From assembly GCA_036266155.1 (NCBI GenBank), contig DATANR010000163.1, positions 1 through 18,711 on the forward strand: a stretch of 18,711 nt of DNA, read 5' to 3'. Within the stretch, counting starts at the first letter, position 1. Every line of letters starts with the position of its first letter. A model generated the notes under the pieces. It was not told where the DNA came from. It was given only the letters and a program-made list of their open reading frames with translations, and did no database searches. Source of the DNA: SIAJ01 sp036266155 (lineage in GTDB: Bacteria; Planctomycetota; Planctomycetia; Gemmatales; Gemmataceae). Position numbers and translations under genes: made by a program. Shown here in pieces: positions 7,509 to 15,976 of the stretch.

Positions 7509-7750
7509 GTCCCCTCCGGAAATGAAATGGGGACGGGATTTGCAAGGGGTGTGAATGGCGAAGGGGGCCCCTATCAAGCAGTATAGCTCGCGCGGATACG
7601 ACATTGCCACGCGAATTCCGGGCATGCCGCCCCCCGCAAGTGTAACTCGCCAGATTTCCCTTCTTGCCCCAATTGTCATTGTGCTCGCCAGTAGTGCTTG
7701 CTTTCCTCCCCTGCCCGCGTTATGTCCGTGGCGTTCTCTGAGGCCGTGCC

Positions 7751-8011
7751 GTGGATACCGGACCGCTACTTGATCGCGTCCTTGATGACGAGGGGCTGAC
7801 GGCCGGGCTCGACGCGGCGGCCGCCACTGAGTTGATCCGGGCGGTGAGTGCTTGCGTCCGCACGATGGCATCCACGGTAAAGGATGAAGCCATCGCCCGG
7901 CAACGGACGGACGAGCTTTGTCGGCAGGCCCGGCAAATTGCCAGCACGGCGCGAGCGAGTGCCGAACCCTTGCAGGTGATTCGACGACTCATTGGCACAT
8001 GGACGGGTTGA
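7751..8011 (+). CDS. Small helical protein of unknown function, upstream of the PLD gene
   Basis: The start is GTG at 7751, with GAGG at 7740-7743 as a plausible ribosome binding site. The 86-residue product is Ala- and Arg-rich and helical (DAAAATELIRAVSACVRTMA, VKDEAIARQRTDELCRQARQ). It has two cysteines and no signal peptide. The stop lies 18 nt before the start of the phospholipase D-like gene in the same direction, so the two are probably co-transcribed. No family is recognised. Its coding status rests on the open frame, spacing and amino-acid pattern, not on homology. Confidence 0.5.
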   Translation: MDTGPLLDRVLDDEGLTAGLDAAAATELIRAVSACVRTMASTVKDEAIARQRTDELCRQARQIASTARASAEPLQVIRRLIGTWTG

Positions 8012-8029
8012 TTTTCATCGGAGCCACGA

Positions 8030-9241
8030 ATGGCACGCACCAAATCCTCGCGCGGTTTTCTCGGCGCCCTCTTCGGCCGGAAGAAGAAAGCGCCAGCGCG
8101 AAAGAAGACATCCCTGCTCCGCAAGGTCACGTACATGCTGATCGCCCTATTCACGGGCGGCGGCAGCATCGCGGGCGCTTCGGAATACGACTGGATTCGC
8201 ACCGTGTGGAATCTGCTCCGCGAGCGGATTCATGCGCCAACCGCCGCGCCTTCCGGAACGAGCGGCGTCGATGGTGACACGGGCGCCATTCGCGTCTACT
8301 TCACCCATCCCGAGAATCCGCCGGAACAGGCGGGCGACATCGCCCATGCCGTCGTCGGCTACATCGACGCCACCGAACAGACGCTGGACGTGGCCGCGTT
8401 CGAACTCGACAACCGCATCATCACCGATGCACTCGTGCGCGCCGTCCGTCGCGGCGTCCGCGTGCGCTGCGTTACGGAAACCAACTACATCGACGAAAGC
8501 GGGATCAAGGCGCTCCGGAGCGTCGGCGTGACGGTCATTGACGATAAGCGCGACGGCGCATTGATGCACAACAAGTTCATGGTCTTCGACCATAAGGCGG
8601 TCTGGACCGGGTCGATGAACTTCACGGAAAACTGTGCCTATCGCAACAACAACAACGGCGTCTACATCCCGGATGCGCATCTGGCGGAGAATTATGCGAC
8701 CAAGTTCGCGTGGATGTTCGAGCAGCACAAATTCGGCGCCGCGCCGAACAAGACCGATCGCATTCCCAATCCGCTGTTGACGCTGGCGGACGGCACGCAG
8801 GTCGAAAACTATTTCTCCACTCATGACCACCCGGCAAACCACATTGTCAACACACTCAAACTTGCGAAGAAGTCGATTCACTTCCTGGCGTTCAGCTTCA
8901 CGCACGAAGGGATTTCCACCGCAATGCTCGACAAACACGCGGCGGGTGTCGAGGTGTCGGGCGTGTTCGAAAAGACGCAGACCGCGGCGGGACATTCGGC
9001 TTTCTTCAAGATGCGTGACGCCCGTCTTCCCGTCTTTCTCGACGGCAACCCGCGTAACATGCATCACAAGGTTATCATCATCGATAGCGAGATCCTGATC
9101 GTCGGCTCCTTCAACTTCAGCGATAGTGCCGACAAATCCAACGACGAGAACTTGCTGATCATCTACAACCGAGGCGTCTGCGCGAAGTTCGAAGAGGAAT
9201 TTCAGAAGGTGCTCAAGATCGCACGTGAAGCAAATCCCTGA
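8030..9241 (+). CDS. Membrane-anchored phospholipase D-fold protein (nuclease or lipase type)
   Basis: The protein has two complete HKD motifs, as expected for a bilobed PLD-family enzyme: His180-x-Lys182-x4-Asp187 (MHNKFMVFD) and His345-x-Lys347-x4-Asp352 (MHHKVIIID). Each is followed by the usual G-S-x-N-F segment (TGSMNFTEN, VGSFNFSDS). The N terminus is strongly basic (GRKKKAPARKKTSLLRK) and precedes one hydrophobic segment (VTYMLIALFTGGG, about residues 38-55), so the catalytic part is probably tethered outside the cytoplasm. Members of this group cleave phosphodiester bonds in DNA, RNA or phospholipid, or act as cardiolipin synthase-like transferases. At 403 residues without the two-helix cardiolipin synthase leader, nuclease or lipase is favoured. 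ATG 8030 has CGGAG about 10 nt upstream. It follows a small gene of unknown function. Confidence 0.88.
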   Translation: MARTKSSRGFLGALFGRKKKAPARKKTSLLRKVTYMLIALFTGGGSIAGASEYDWIRTVWNLLRERIHAPTAAPSGTSGVDGDTGAIRVYFTHPENPPEQAGDIAHAVVGYIDATEQTLDVAAFELDNRIITDALVRAVRRGVRVRCVTETNYIDESGIKALRSVGVTVIDDKRDGALMHNKFMVFDHKAVWTGSMNFTENCAYRNNNNGVYIPDAHLAENYATKFAWMFEQHKFGAAPNKTDRIPNPLLTLADGTQVENYFSTHDHPANHIVNTLKLAKKSIHFLAFSFTHEGISTAMLDKHAAGVEVSGVFEKTQTAAGHSAFFKMRDARLPVFLDGNPRNMHHKVIIIDSEILIVGSFNFSDSADKSNDENLLIIYNRGVCAKFEEEFQKVLKIAREANP

Positions 9242-9303
9242 TCGGCGTGAATCCGTAAACTGTCAGGCGTCTACTCGGCAACCTTCCTCATCGAAGCCAT
9301 GCC

Positions 9304-10830
9304 ATGCGCCTTTCAATCGCAATCTGCTTGTTGGCCGCCTGCACCGTTGTCGCCGCACCGCAGAAAGACGATTTGCCGAACGGCGCCGTGGGCCGATTGG
9401 GAACCGCCGTGACGCCGGCGAAGGATGGCCCCACCGTTGGCGACGTGACCGCCCTGCTCTTTCTCGGTGACAATACTCTCTTCGTCGGCACGAACGGCGG
9501 TTGGAAGACCTGGGACCTACAGAAACGTCAGCCACGGCAGGCCAGCCTCATTGGCGGCCCCACCTTTGCCGTCGCACGCGATGCACATCGCGTCTTGGTG
9601 GGATCCGCGCACAAGCTGCATTCAATCGAGCCAGTGGAATCCGCGATGGCGGAGCCGGCCCAGTCCTGGGATGCCGCGTCGGCCGAGGTTCGAGCCCTTG
9701 CGGTTTCCGGCGGCAGCCAACGGGTTGTCTATACGAATGGCGATCGAACGCTTGCGCTTCTCGATCTGAAGCAAGGGTCAACGCCGGGCAAGATCGAAAT
9801 CCCCGCTGCACCGCTCGCGGCCGCATTGACGGCAAACGGCCGGATCCTCGCCGTGGTCACCCGCGACGGCGCGGCCAGAATCTATTCGCTCACCGCGAAT
9901 GGCAACGTCGAACCGCTGTGGCTCAAGCGCATCGCACGATCCGAACGCACCGCCCTGCAGTTTACCACGGACGGCCGACTTCTTGCAGTTGCATCCGCGG
10001 GTCGCGTCATGGTCATGGAAAGCTCAACGGGTCGTCCCCTCGTGAACCTCGAGCGCAAATTCGGCGAGGGCGACGTGCGTGCACTGGCGTTCTCGCCCGA
10101 TGGTCGCATGCTTGCCGTTGTCAGCGCCGGCCCCGATCCCGTGGTCCGCGTCTGGGCCATCAACACCGGCTCGGAATTGATCACGTTCAACGGACATCGG
10201 GGTGACTTGAATTCGGTCGCCTTCGCACCCGACGGCAGAACCCTAGCCACCGGTGGTTCCGATCAAGTCGTCTATCTTTGGAGAGCGCCGGCGCCACCTG
10301 CGGACGGCAAATCCATCAGCGCTGCCGACGCGTGGGACACGCTCGACGCGCTTGAGGCGGTCGATGCCCATCGAGCGACGGGGGCTCTTCTCGAAGACCC
10401 CAAGACGGCAGTGGAAGCAATTGGGACGGGATTCCGCAATATGGTCGGCGAGCGTGCCAAGATCAAACGTTGGATTGCCGAATTGGACCACGATGAGTTC
10501 CGCGTGCGCGAAACGGCACGCCGCGGGCTGATCAAGGCTGGACTTCGTGCGGCCGCCGCACTCAACGATCCCGATCGCAAGAAGCTGCAAGCCGAAGGCG
10601 AGCAACGTGTGCGCGTGATCCTGGAGGCAATGGAAGCTCAGGGCCTCCGCATCCCCGAGAGCGGCCTATATGGCGAAGACCTGCGTTCGGTGCGTGCCGT
10701 ACGCGCTCTCGAACAGATTGGCGGCAAGGACGCACGCGAGGTGTTGGTTGAGGCAGCGCGAGGACCCAAGGACGGGCGACTCGCCAAAGAAGCGAAGGCA
10801 GCGTTAGAAGTTTGGCCGAATGATCGCTGA
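9304..10830 (+). CDS. Secreted WD40-repeat protein of planctomycete type
   Basis: ATG 9304 opens a signal peptide (MRLSIAICLLAACTVVAAPQ). Degenerate beta-propeller blades follow. The clearest are ALQFTTDGRLLAVASAG, VRALAFSPDGRMLAVVSAG ending in VRVWAINTG, and GHRGDLNSVAFAPDGRTLA ending in VVYLWRAP. The last third (after about residue 335) is helical: WDTLDALEAVDAHRATGALL, then IAELDHDEFRVRETARRGL, then VRAVRALEQIGGKDAREVLV. This tail is highly characteristic of planctomycete WD40 proteins and is the best taxonomic signal here. Such proteins are scaffolds for protein-protein contact; no ligand can be named. It is convergent with the response regulator gene, with only 3 nt between their stop codons. 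Confidence 0.9.
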   Translation: MRLSIAICLLAACTVVAAPQKDDLPNGAVGRLGTAVTPAKDGPTVGDVTALLFLGDNTLFVGTNGGWKTWDLQKRQPRQASLIGGPTFAVARDAHRVLVGSAHKLHSIEPVESAMAEPAQSWDAASAEVRALAVSGGSQRVVYTNGDRTLALLDLKQGSTPGKIEIPAAPLAAALTANGRILAVVTRDGAARIYSLTANGNVEPLWLKRIARSERTALQFTTDGRLLAVASAGRVMVMESSTGRPLVNLERKFGEGDVRALAFSPDGRMLAVVSAGPDPVVRVWAINTGSELITFNGHRGDLNSVAFAPDGRTLATGGSDQVVYLWRAPAPPADGKSISAADAWDTLDALEAVDAHRATGALLEDPKTAVEAIGTGFRNMVGERAKIKRWIAELDHDEFRVRETARRGLIKAGLRAAAALNDPDRKKLQAEGEQRVRVILEAMEAQGLRIPESGLYGEDLRSVRAVRALEQIGGKDAREVLVEAARGPKDGRLAKEAKAALEVWPNDR

Positions 10831-10833
10831 CAC

Positions 10834-12267
10834 TCAGCCGGCGGCTTGTCGGCGTTCGTCCTCGAGCCGATTCAACTTGTTGTAAAGCGTTTTCAGACTG
10901 ATCCCGAGTTCCTTGGCGGTTGTTGGCTTGTTGCCGCCGTTCTTCTCCAGTGTGCGGAGAATGTGCTCCATCTCGATGTCGTGCAAGGTTCGCGTGCCGG
11001 CCGCCGGAGGCATGGGCAGAATCGCGGGGACCGCCTGAGGAATCGCTGTAGCAACCCGCGTCGAGGCCGTGCGCAAGCGAACATTTTGCGGCAGATGTGC
11101 CGGTGTAATTAGTCCGCCGCCGGCCACGATGTACGCGTATTCCATGGCATTGGCGAGTTCGCGGACGTTGCCTTTCCAATCTGACTCCACCATGACGGCG
11201 ATCGCTTCGGGCGTGAGCAGCCCTTCTACCTGATCCAGGGGCCGTTTCGCCGTGCGGGCGAGCAAGTGCCGGGCAAGCGACGCAATATCGGCCTTGCGCT
11301 CGCGCAGGGGCGGCAGGTGGATTTCGAATGTGTTGAGCCGGTAAATCAAGTCTTCGCGAAATTCTTCCTCAGCAATCATCTTCCGCAGGTCGCGGTTGGT
11401 CGCGCAAATCACGCGGACATCTGAGCGTAATGGCTCCGTGTCACCGATGCGATTGATTTCGCCGGACTCGAGGAAGCGAAGCAACTTGACCTGAATGTTT
11501 TTGTCGAGCTCACCGAGTTCGTCGAGAAACAGCGTGCCGCCGTTGGCGACTTCGAAGAAGCCCTTGTGATCGCGATCGGCCCCCGTGAAGGCGCCCTTGC
11601 GATGGCCGAAAAGCTGACTCTCGACCAACGTCGGCGACAGCGCGCCGCAATTCACCGGAACGAACGGCATGTCGGCGCGCTTGCTGAGCTGATAAATCGT
11701 CCGCGCGACCACGTCCTTGCCGGTGCCCGTCTCGCCCTGGATCAACACCGTCGCGTCGGTCGGTGCGATCGTGGCGATGAGCCGCTGAACCGTCTGCATG
11801 GCGGGCGAATCGCCAATGAGCCGATTCGATCCCTCGGCGGCCTGAATGCGCGTCTGCAGCGCGATGTTCTTGTGCTTCAGCTTACGCCGTTCGACGATCT
11901 TGAGCAGGATTGCTTCGATTTCGACCAGCTTGCAGGGCTTTTCGATGTAGTCGAATGCACCGAGCCGCATAGCCTCGACGGCGGTTTCCTTGCTCGAATA
12001 CCCCGTCATCATGACCGCTTCGGTATCCGGGGCCAATTGCTTGAGGCGTTCGAGCACCTGGATGCCGGTCATGTCGGGCATCTTGAGATCGAGGATCGCC
12101 GCGTCGAAGGTGGATTTCTCCATGACCCTCAGGGCCGACCGGCCATCCGGGCAGACCGTCACTTCGTGGCCGAGGCGCGGCAGCTCGGAGCGCATCAGCT
12201 CCTGCAGCGATACCTCGTCGTCCACGAACAGGACGCGCAAGCTATTAGGCGGCGTGGCCAATTCCAT
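10834..12267 (-). CDS. NtrC/ZraR-type sigma-54 response regulator
   Basis: This is the output half of a two-component system. It has a receiver domain at residues about 9-125 (acidic pair Asp16/Asp17, phospho-acceptor Asp60 in AAILDLKMPD, Thr88, Lys110). An AAA+ sigma-54 activation domain follows, with Walker A GETGTGKD (Lys184), the sigma-54 contact loop GAFTGA at 225-230 and Walker B LFLDE (249-250). A Fis-type helix-turn-helix closes the protein (NKPTTAKELGISLKTLYNKL). It should therefore activate sigma-54 promoters when phosphorylated. The open frame extends to 12519, but the receiver begins just after ATG 12267. That ATG directly abuts GGAGG, while TTG 12261 sits at the ideal 6-nt distance, so either may be the real start. 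The start lies inside the kinase gene (23-nt overlap), implying coupled translation. Confidence 0.95.
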   Translation of the reverse strand: MELATPPNSLRVLFVDDEVSLQELMRSELPRLGHEVTVCPDGRSALRVMEKSTFDAAILDLKMPDMTGIQVLERLKQLAPDTEAVMMTGYSSKETAVEAMRLGAFDYIEKPCKLVEIEAILLKIVERRKLKHKNIALQTRIQAAEGSNRLIGDSPAMQTVQRLIATIAPTDATVLIQGETGTGKDVVARTIYQLSKRADMPFVPVNCGALSPTLVESQLFGHRKGAFTGADRDHKGFFEVANGGTLFLDELGELDKNIQVKLLRFLESGEINRIGDTEPLRSDVRVICATNRDLRKMIAEEEFREDLIYRLNTFEIHLPPLRERKADIASLARHLLARTAKRPLDQVEGLLTPEAIAVMVESDWKGNVRELANAMEYAYIVAGGGLITPAHLPQNVRLRTASTRVATAIPQAVPAILPMPPAAGTRTLHDIEMEHILRTLEKNGGNKPTTAKELGISLKTLYNKLNRLEDERRQAAG

Positions 12268-13918
12268 CCTCCGTCTTGATCGCGGCCGACTTCCTTGCCG
12301 GCCCGAATGGCAGGATGCCTTGACGGTCATCCTGCGCCAGCGCGGGAGTGAGCGGCACCCGCACCGTGAACGTACTTCCTTGACCGGGCCCGGCGCTTGC
12401 CACTCGAATGTCGCCGCCATGTTGCGCGACGATGTGGTGGCTAATAAAGAGCCCGAGCCCCGTCCCCTTGCCCGTGCGACTCCGTGTGTAGAACGGTTCG
12501 AAGATGTTCTCCAAGACATCCGGAGACATCCCGCACCCGGTGTCCGTGAACATCAATTCGGCGGTCGATCCCAGAGCCTTCAACGTGATCGTCAGCACGC
12601 CGCCTTCTTCCATGCTCTCCAACGAGTTCACAACGAGATTCAGCACAACAGACTTGATGTCCTCGCCGCAGACCCCCGCAACGACTCGGCTATATGGCTG
12701 GAAGATGATTCTCTTCCCGCGGCACGATTGCAGGTGTTGTGAAATCTCCAGCACGCTCTGAACCAGTTCGGCCAGGTCGGTCGGCTCGCGGCGGCGCTCA
12801 CCGACGCGACTGAATTCGAGCAAGCGGCTTGTGATTCCTTTGCAGCGAAAGGCCTCCTGCTGAATCATCCGCAGGTATTTCTGAATGACGTCCGTTTCAT
12901 GTGGATTGCGTGCAAGATAGTCGGCCAATCGCGATTGCAATGCTTCAGAGCAAAAGGCAATGCTCGCAAGTGGATTGTTAATCTCGTGCGCCACTCCGGC
13001 GGCTAGGAAGCCGACGCTGACCATCCGTTCGGAACGGACCAGTTGCCGACTGCGCTCATCGACCTGATGTTCAAGATCGCGATAAACGTCATGCAGCTTG
13101 ACTGTCATCCCATTGAACGCGACCGCCAAATCCTCGAGTTCATCGCCGGACTTCAGGTCGATCGGCTGCGTGAAGTCGCCATCGGTCACACGACGTACGC
13201 CGGCTTGCAGGTCCTTGATCGGCTTGAACACCCAGCCGGAGAACAAGCTCACTAGCGTCATCACGAGCAGAAGCGCCACACCGGTGGCGACGCTCACCAT
13301 CACGGTCGCCCGGCGATGATCGTGCTTCGCCCGCGTGATGCGCTTGTACATGTCCTGCGCGACTTCGATGCGCAAATCGTCGATGTCCTTCAGCAGCGAT
13401 TGATGCTGTTTCACAACGGCTTCATCGGAGGCAAGCGGCCGGCTGATCGGCGCCGCTTGCGGGGCGGCAAACTGATCGATCGCCGCCTCCAAGTCCTTGA
13501 ACGTCTGCTCCATATGAGCAATGAGTTGCGTGACCTGGTACGGATCGGGATCGAGGCCGCGGCGGACGGTTTCGTCGAACGCGGCCTTGTACTTCGCGAA
13601 TACGGACTTGACCTGCTCCAGCTTTTGCTTGGCCCGCCGCACGGCGCTTGTCTGGGCTTCGCCGGGGATTTCCGGCAACTGCGCATCTTCTTTGGCTGGC
13701 TTCGGAGTAGCGGCCGTGGGCTCGGCGAGAATGGCGACGGCGTCCGGCTTAAGCTCATCGAGGACCAGCAACTCGGCGAGTTTGCTGTCCGTCGTCTTCA
13801 TCGTGTTCATGTACGACGTCAGACCGTACGCCGTCCCGGCGATCAGCGCGCCCACGCACCCGACCATGAGGCCGAGACCGAGCAACAGCTTGTTGCGCAG
13901 ACGCCATCGACGGGCCAC
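12245..13918 (-). CDS. Sensor histidine kinase, HAMP-HisKA-HATPase (ZraS/NtrB-like)
   Basis: This is the sensor half of the two-component system, in the cytoplasmic membrane. The GTG start at 13918 has AAGGAGG at 13925-13931, 6 nt upstream. The order is TM1 at about residues 9-31, a roughly 170-residue Ala/Lys/Asp-rich helical sensor region, TM2 at about 205-228 and HAMP at about 229-281. HisKA follows with phospho-acceptor His311 (GVAHEINNPLAS), then the ATPase domain with N box (NLVVNSLESM), G1 (DTGCGMS), F box (FEPFYTRS) and G2 (GTGLGLF). The ligand is unknown and the sensor region matches no domain I can name. It is the upstream gene of an operon with the overlapping NtrC-type regulator. 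The promoter was not found in the 238-nt gap to the divergent marC-type gene. Confidence 0.95.
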   Translation of the reverse strand: MARRWRLRNKLLLGLGLMVGCVGALIAGTAYGLTSYMNTMKTTDSKLAELLVLDELKPDAVAILAEPTAATPKPAKEDAQLPEIPGEAQTSAVRRAKQKLEQVKSVFAKYKAAFDETVRRGLDPDPYQVTQLIAHMEQTFKDLEAAIDQFAAPQAAPISRPLASDEAVVKQHQSLLKDIDDLRIEVAQDMYKRITRAKHDHRRATVMVSVATGVALLLVMTLVSLFSGWVFKPIKDLQAGVRRVTDGDFTQPIDLKSGDELEDLAVAFNGMTVKLHDVYRDLEHQVDERSRQLVRSERMVSVGFLAAGVAHEINNPLASIAFCSEALQSRLADYLARNPHETDVIQKYLRMIQQEAFRCKGITSRLLEFSRVGERRREPTDLAELVQSVLEISQHLQSCRGKRIIFQPYSRVVAGVCGEDIKSVVLNLVVNSLESMEEGGVLTITLKALGSTAELMFTDTGCGMSPDVLENIFEPFYTRSRTGKGTGLGLFISHHIVAQHGGDIRVASAGPGQGSTFTVRVPLTPALAQDDRQGILPFGPARKSAAIKTEDGIGHAA

Positions 13919-14156
13919 CGCGAACCTCCTTGTTCGGGGTGTCGTGCCGGTTCGTAGTCGCTACCCCCGGTTCGACGGAGGGGAGCGTACCAGAAGATTT
14001 CTTACAATGGGAGGGCAACTTTTACCGAGACGGCTCGGTCATTCTTACCACGGCTTGGGTTACAAGTTCCCTGTCTTCGCCGACTTGCCTTGATAACCAG
14101 TCGCTTGCCAGCTCCCCGCGTCCATTCGACAATAGCCCGACGATCTGGGAGACCAA

Positions 14157-14801
14157 ATGGAAGAAGTGGCCGCGTTCGGCCTGCTGTGCTTCGTGTCGCT
14201 GTTCGCCGTCGTCGAGCCGCTCGGCCTCATTCCCATCTTCATTGGGATGACCGGCAGCCGGGCGCCGGCGGCACAGCGCAATGTCGCACGCCGCGCCTGC
14301 ATCGTCGCCTTCATGACGCTCTTCATTTTTGCACTGACGGGTCAGCTTATCTTTCGCTTCTTCGGCATCTCGGTCGACAGCATGAAGGTCGTCGGCGGTA
14401 TCATCTTCTTCCTGATCGGCTATGAAATGCTGCAGGCGCGACACAGTAAGACCGCGGTCGACGATGGGCACGGGCACGTGACCGACCCGGATAGCGATGT
14501 CGCTTTGACGCCGCTCGGAATTCCCATGATCGCCGGCCCCGGCGCGATCACCAGCGTCATCGTGCGTTGGAACGAGGCCGACACGATGGCGAAGCAGGTG
14601 GCCGTCCTCGTCGCGATCGTTGCCGTGATGATCGTGACCCTCGTCCTACTCCTGAGCGCCCGCCGCGTCGCGCGATTCCTGGGCGAGAGCGGCAACCGCG
14701 TCCTCTTGCGCCTCATGGGCCTCATCACCATGGTCATCGCCGTCGAATTGTTCTTTGGCGGGCTCACGCCGATCGTGCAGAAAATGTGGAAGCCTGCATG
14801 A
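14157..14801 (+). CDS. MarC-family integral membrane protein
   Basis: The 214-residue protein has about six hydrophobic segments arranged as two similar triplets, the MarC pattern. The first segment carries AVVEPLGLIPIFIGMT. A second signature after the hydrophilic middle loop (about residues 96-120, Asp/His-rich) reads LTPLGIPMIAGPGAITSVI. The final segments end in AVELFFGGLTPIVQKM. E. coli MarC was once linked to multiple antibiotic resistance, but that link was withdrawn; the function of the family is unknown, and transport is assumed. ATG 14157 has GGGAG at 14147-14151 (5-nt spacer). It is divergent from the histidine kinase gene and is followed by copy B of the dispersed element. Confidence 0.92.
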   Translation: MEEVAAFGLLCFVSLFAVVEPLGLIPIFIGMTGSRAPAAQRNVARRACIVAFMTLFIFALTGQLIFRFFGISVDSMKVVGGIIFFLIGYEMLQARHSKTAVDDGHGHVTDPDSDVALTPLGIPMIAGPGAITSVIVRWNEADTMAKQVAVLVAIVAVMIVTLVLLLSARRVARFLGESGNRVLLRLMGLITMVIAVELFFGGLTPIVQKMWKPA

Positions 14802-14830
14802 CGCTTGACACTCAAACGTCGATCAGACAG

Positions 14831-14958
14831 CAGAGATGGCCAAGAGATGGCCAAGCAGATACCGGGGTTGGCCATCTCTGGTCGCAAAAACAGCACTTAA
14901 TTGACAGCTCCATATCGACTTGCGACGAAAAAACACGATTTCACTTCTAGCGCCAGAA
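14831..14958 (+). repeat. Dispersed palindromic element, copy B
   Basis: AGAGATGGCCAA occurs twice in direct orientation (14832-14843 and 14843-14854, sharing one base) and once inverted as TTGGCCATCTCT (14868-14879). The remaining roughly 80 nt also match the reverse complement of 2957-3085 (copy A), ending in TTCTAGCGCCAGAA. The two copies differ by one base in length. Copy B lies between the ends of two converging genes (marC-type and metallophosphoesterase), with no open frame and no T-run after the hairpin. Confidence 0.75.
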
Positions 14959-14999
14959 GCCAGTAATTGCTCGCCCAAGAAGTGCAATTCGTTTCACAT

Positions 15000-15878
15000 T
15001 CACGCGCGCTGGAGGTGAAAAATGGCCACTTCCGGCCGCACGCCGAAACGAAAGCGCCAGCCGTAGCCGACGCCCTTGTTGACATAAACCGGCGTGTTGC
15101 CATGTCGGCACATGCCGGCCGGCAGTCGGCGTGCCTTTTTGCCGATGAACAACCGGCCGACGCCCGGCCAGTTCACCTGCCCGCCATGCGTATGGCCGCT
15201 GAGCATCAGGTCGCAGCGCTCGTTGCCGAGTTGATCCACGCTCAAGGGATTGTGGGCTAACACAACGCGCGGCAAGTTTGGGTGAAGCCCTTGTAACGCG
15301 CCGACGGGGTCGGACACGCCCGACCAAAGATCATCAACGCCCGCGATCTGGAACGGAACGCCAGCGTGATCCAATGTCATGGATTCGTTGCGCAGAACGC
15401 GGATGCCTTGAGCGGAAAGCGCATCGGCCACTGCCTGATGCAGGCCACGGTAACGGCGCCAGCCCAACGCATTGCGCACGGAAAAGTCATGATTGCCGAG
15501 CACCGCATACACACCCAGCGGCGCCCGCAAAGCCCCCAACTCGCGAGCGACGTCGTCAACGTGCCGATAGCCCTTGTGCACAAAGTCGCCCGTCAGTGCG
15601 ATTAAGTCCGGCTTGTGCCCGAGCGTCCGATCCACAACTTCCGCGAGGTAATGTCGCGGCAAGTGCTCGCCGCCGTGGAAATCCGTCAAATGCGCGATCC
15701 GCAGGCCTTCGTGTTCGGGCGGCAAGTCACTGACGGGTAAGCGAAGCTCATTGGATTCGAGCCAAGTCGGTTCGATCAGATGGCCATAACTCAAGCGCGC
15801 CCACATGCGGCCCAACCAACGCGCCGATTGCGCGCCCGTCGGGCCCGCCAACGGCACTGGCTTGTTGCGGTGCGGCAT
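15000..15878 (-). CDS. Calcineurin-like metallophosphoesterase (YaeI/YkuE type)
   Basis: This is a two-metal phosphoesterase with the full motif set: Asp66-x-His68 (LTDFHGG), Asp98 (ALTGDFVH), Gly-Asn129-His130-Asp (VLGNHDF), a later LAHNP, and Gly-His229-Thr-His231 (SGHTHGGQVNWPG). This arrangement is that of the YaeI/YkuE/LpxG-like group, whose members hydrolyse phosphodiesters; LpxG cleaves UDP-diacylglucosamine in lipid A synthesis. A lipid A role is possible but unproven here. No signal peptide is evident; the N terminus has an amphipathic rather than truly hydrophobic stretch (about residues 18-35). No ribosome binding site precedes ATG 15878. A promoter candidate lies about 50 nt upstream. 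Confidence 0.9.
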   Translation of the reverse strand: MPHRNKPVPLAGPTGAQSARWLGRMWARLSYGHLIEPTWLESNELRLPVSDLPPEHEGLRIAHLTDFHGGEHLPRHYLAEVVDRTLGHKPDLIALTGDFVHKGYRHVDDVARELGALRAPLGVYAVLGNHDFSVRNALGWRRYRGLHQAVADALSAQGIRVLRNESMTLDHAGVPFQIAGVDDLWSGVSDPVGALQGLHPNLPRVVLAHNPLSVDQLGNERCDLMLSGHTHGGQVNWPGVGRLFIGKKARRLPAGMCRHGNTPVYVNKGVGYGWRFRFGVRPEVAIFHLQRA

Positions 15879-15925
15879 GTGTAAACGTCGCGGGCGGGTC
15901 GGAAAAACAAAACGCCCGGCCCCAC

Positions 15926-15955
15926 ACTATAGGTTGGCGACCGGCCGCGGATCAA
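15926..15955 (-). promoter_or_regulatory. Candidate promoter of the metallophosphoesterase gene
   Basis: On the minus strand TTGATC (15950-15955) and TATAGT (15926-15931, 5 of 6 to the -10 consensus) are separated by 18 nt. Transcription would begin near 15918, leaving about 40 nt before the start codon. It lies between the acidic-protein gene and the phosphoesterase gene, so the latter may be expressed on its own. Confidence 0.4.
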
Positions 15956-15976
15956 CCATTTACTTCACGACGCCGC

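Noticed and set aside
8147..9067. Long minus-strand frame opposite the PLD gene
   Set aside because: The plus-strand frame has two HKD motifs; the opposite frame has no recognisable pattern and arises from high-GC codon bias.
12268..12519. Extended N terminus of the response regulator
   Set aside because: This segment lies within the kinase ATPase domain on the same strand in another frame. It is Arg/Ser-rich shadow sequence, and the receiver domain starts after 12267.
15905..15930. Terminator for the acidic-protein gene (GC-rich stretch followed by T-rich tail on the minus strand)
   Set aside because: Only a 5-bp stem (CGGCC/GGCCG) with a large loop could be formed, and the region overlaps a better promoter candidate.
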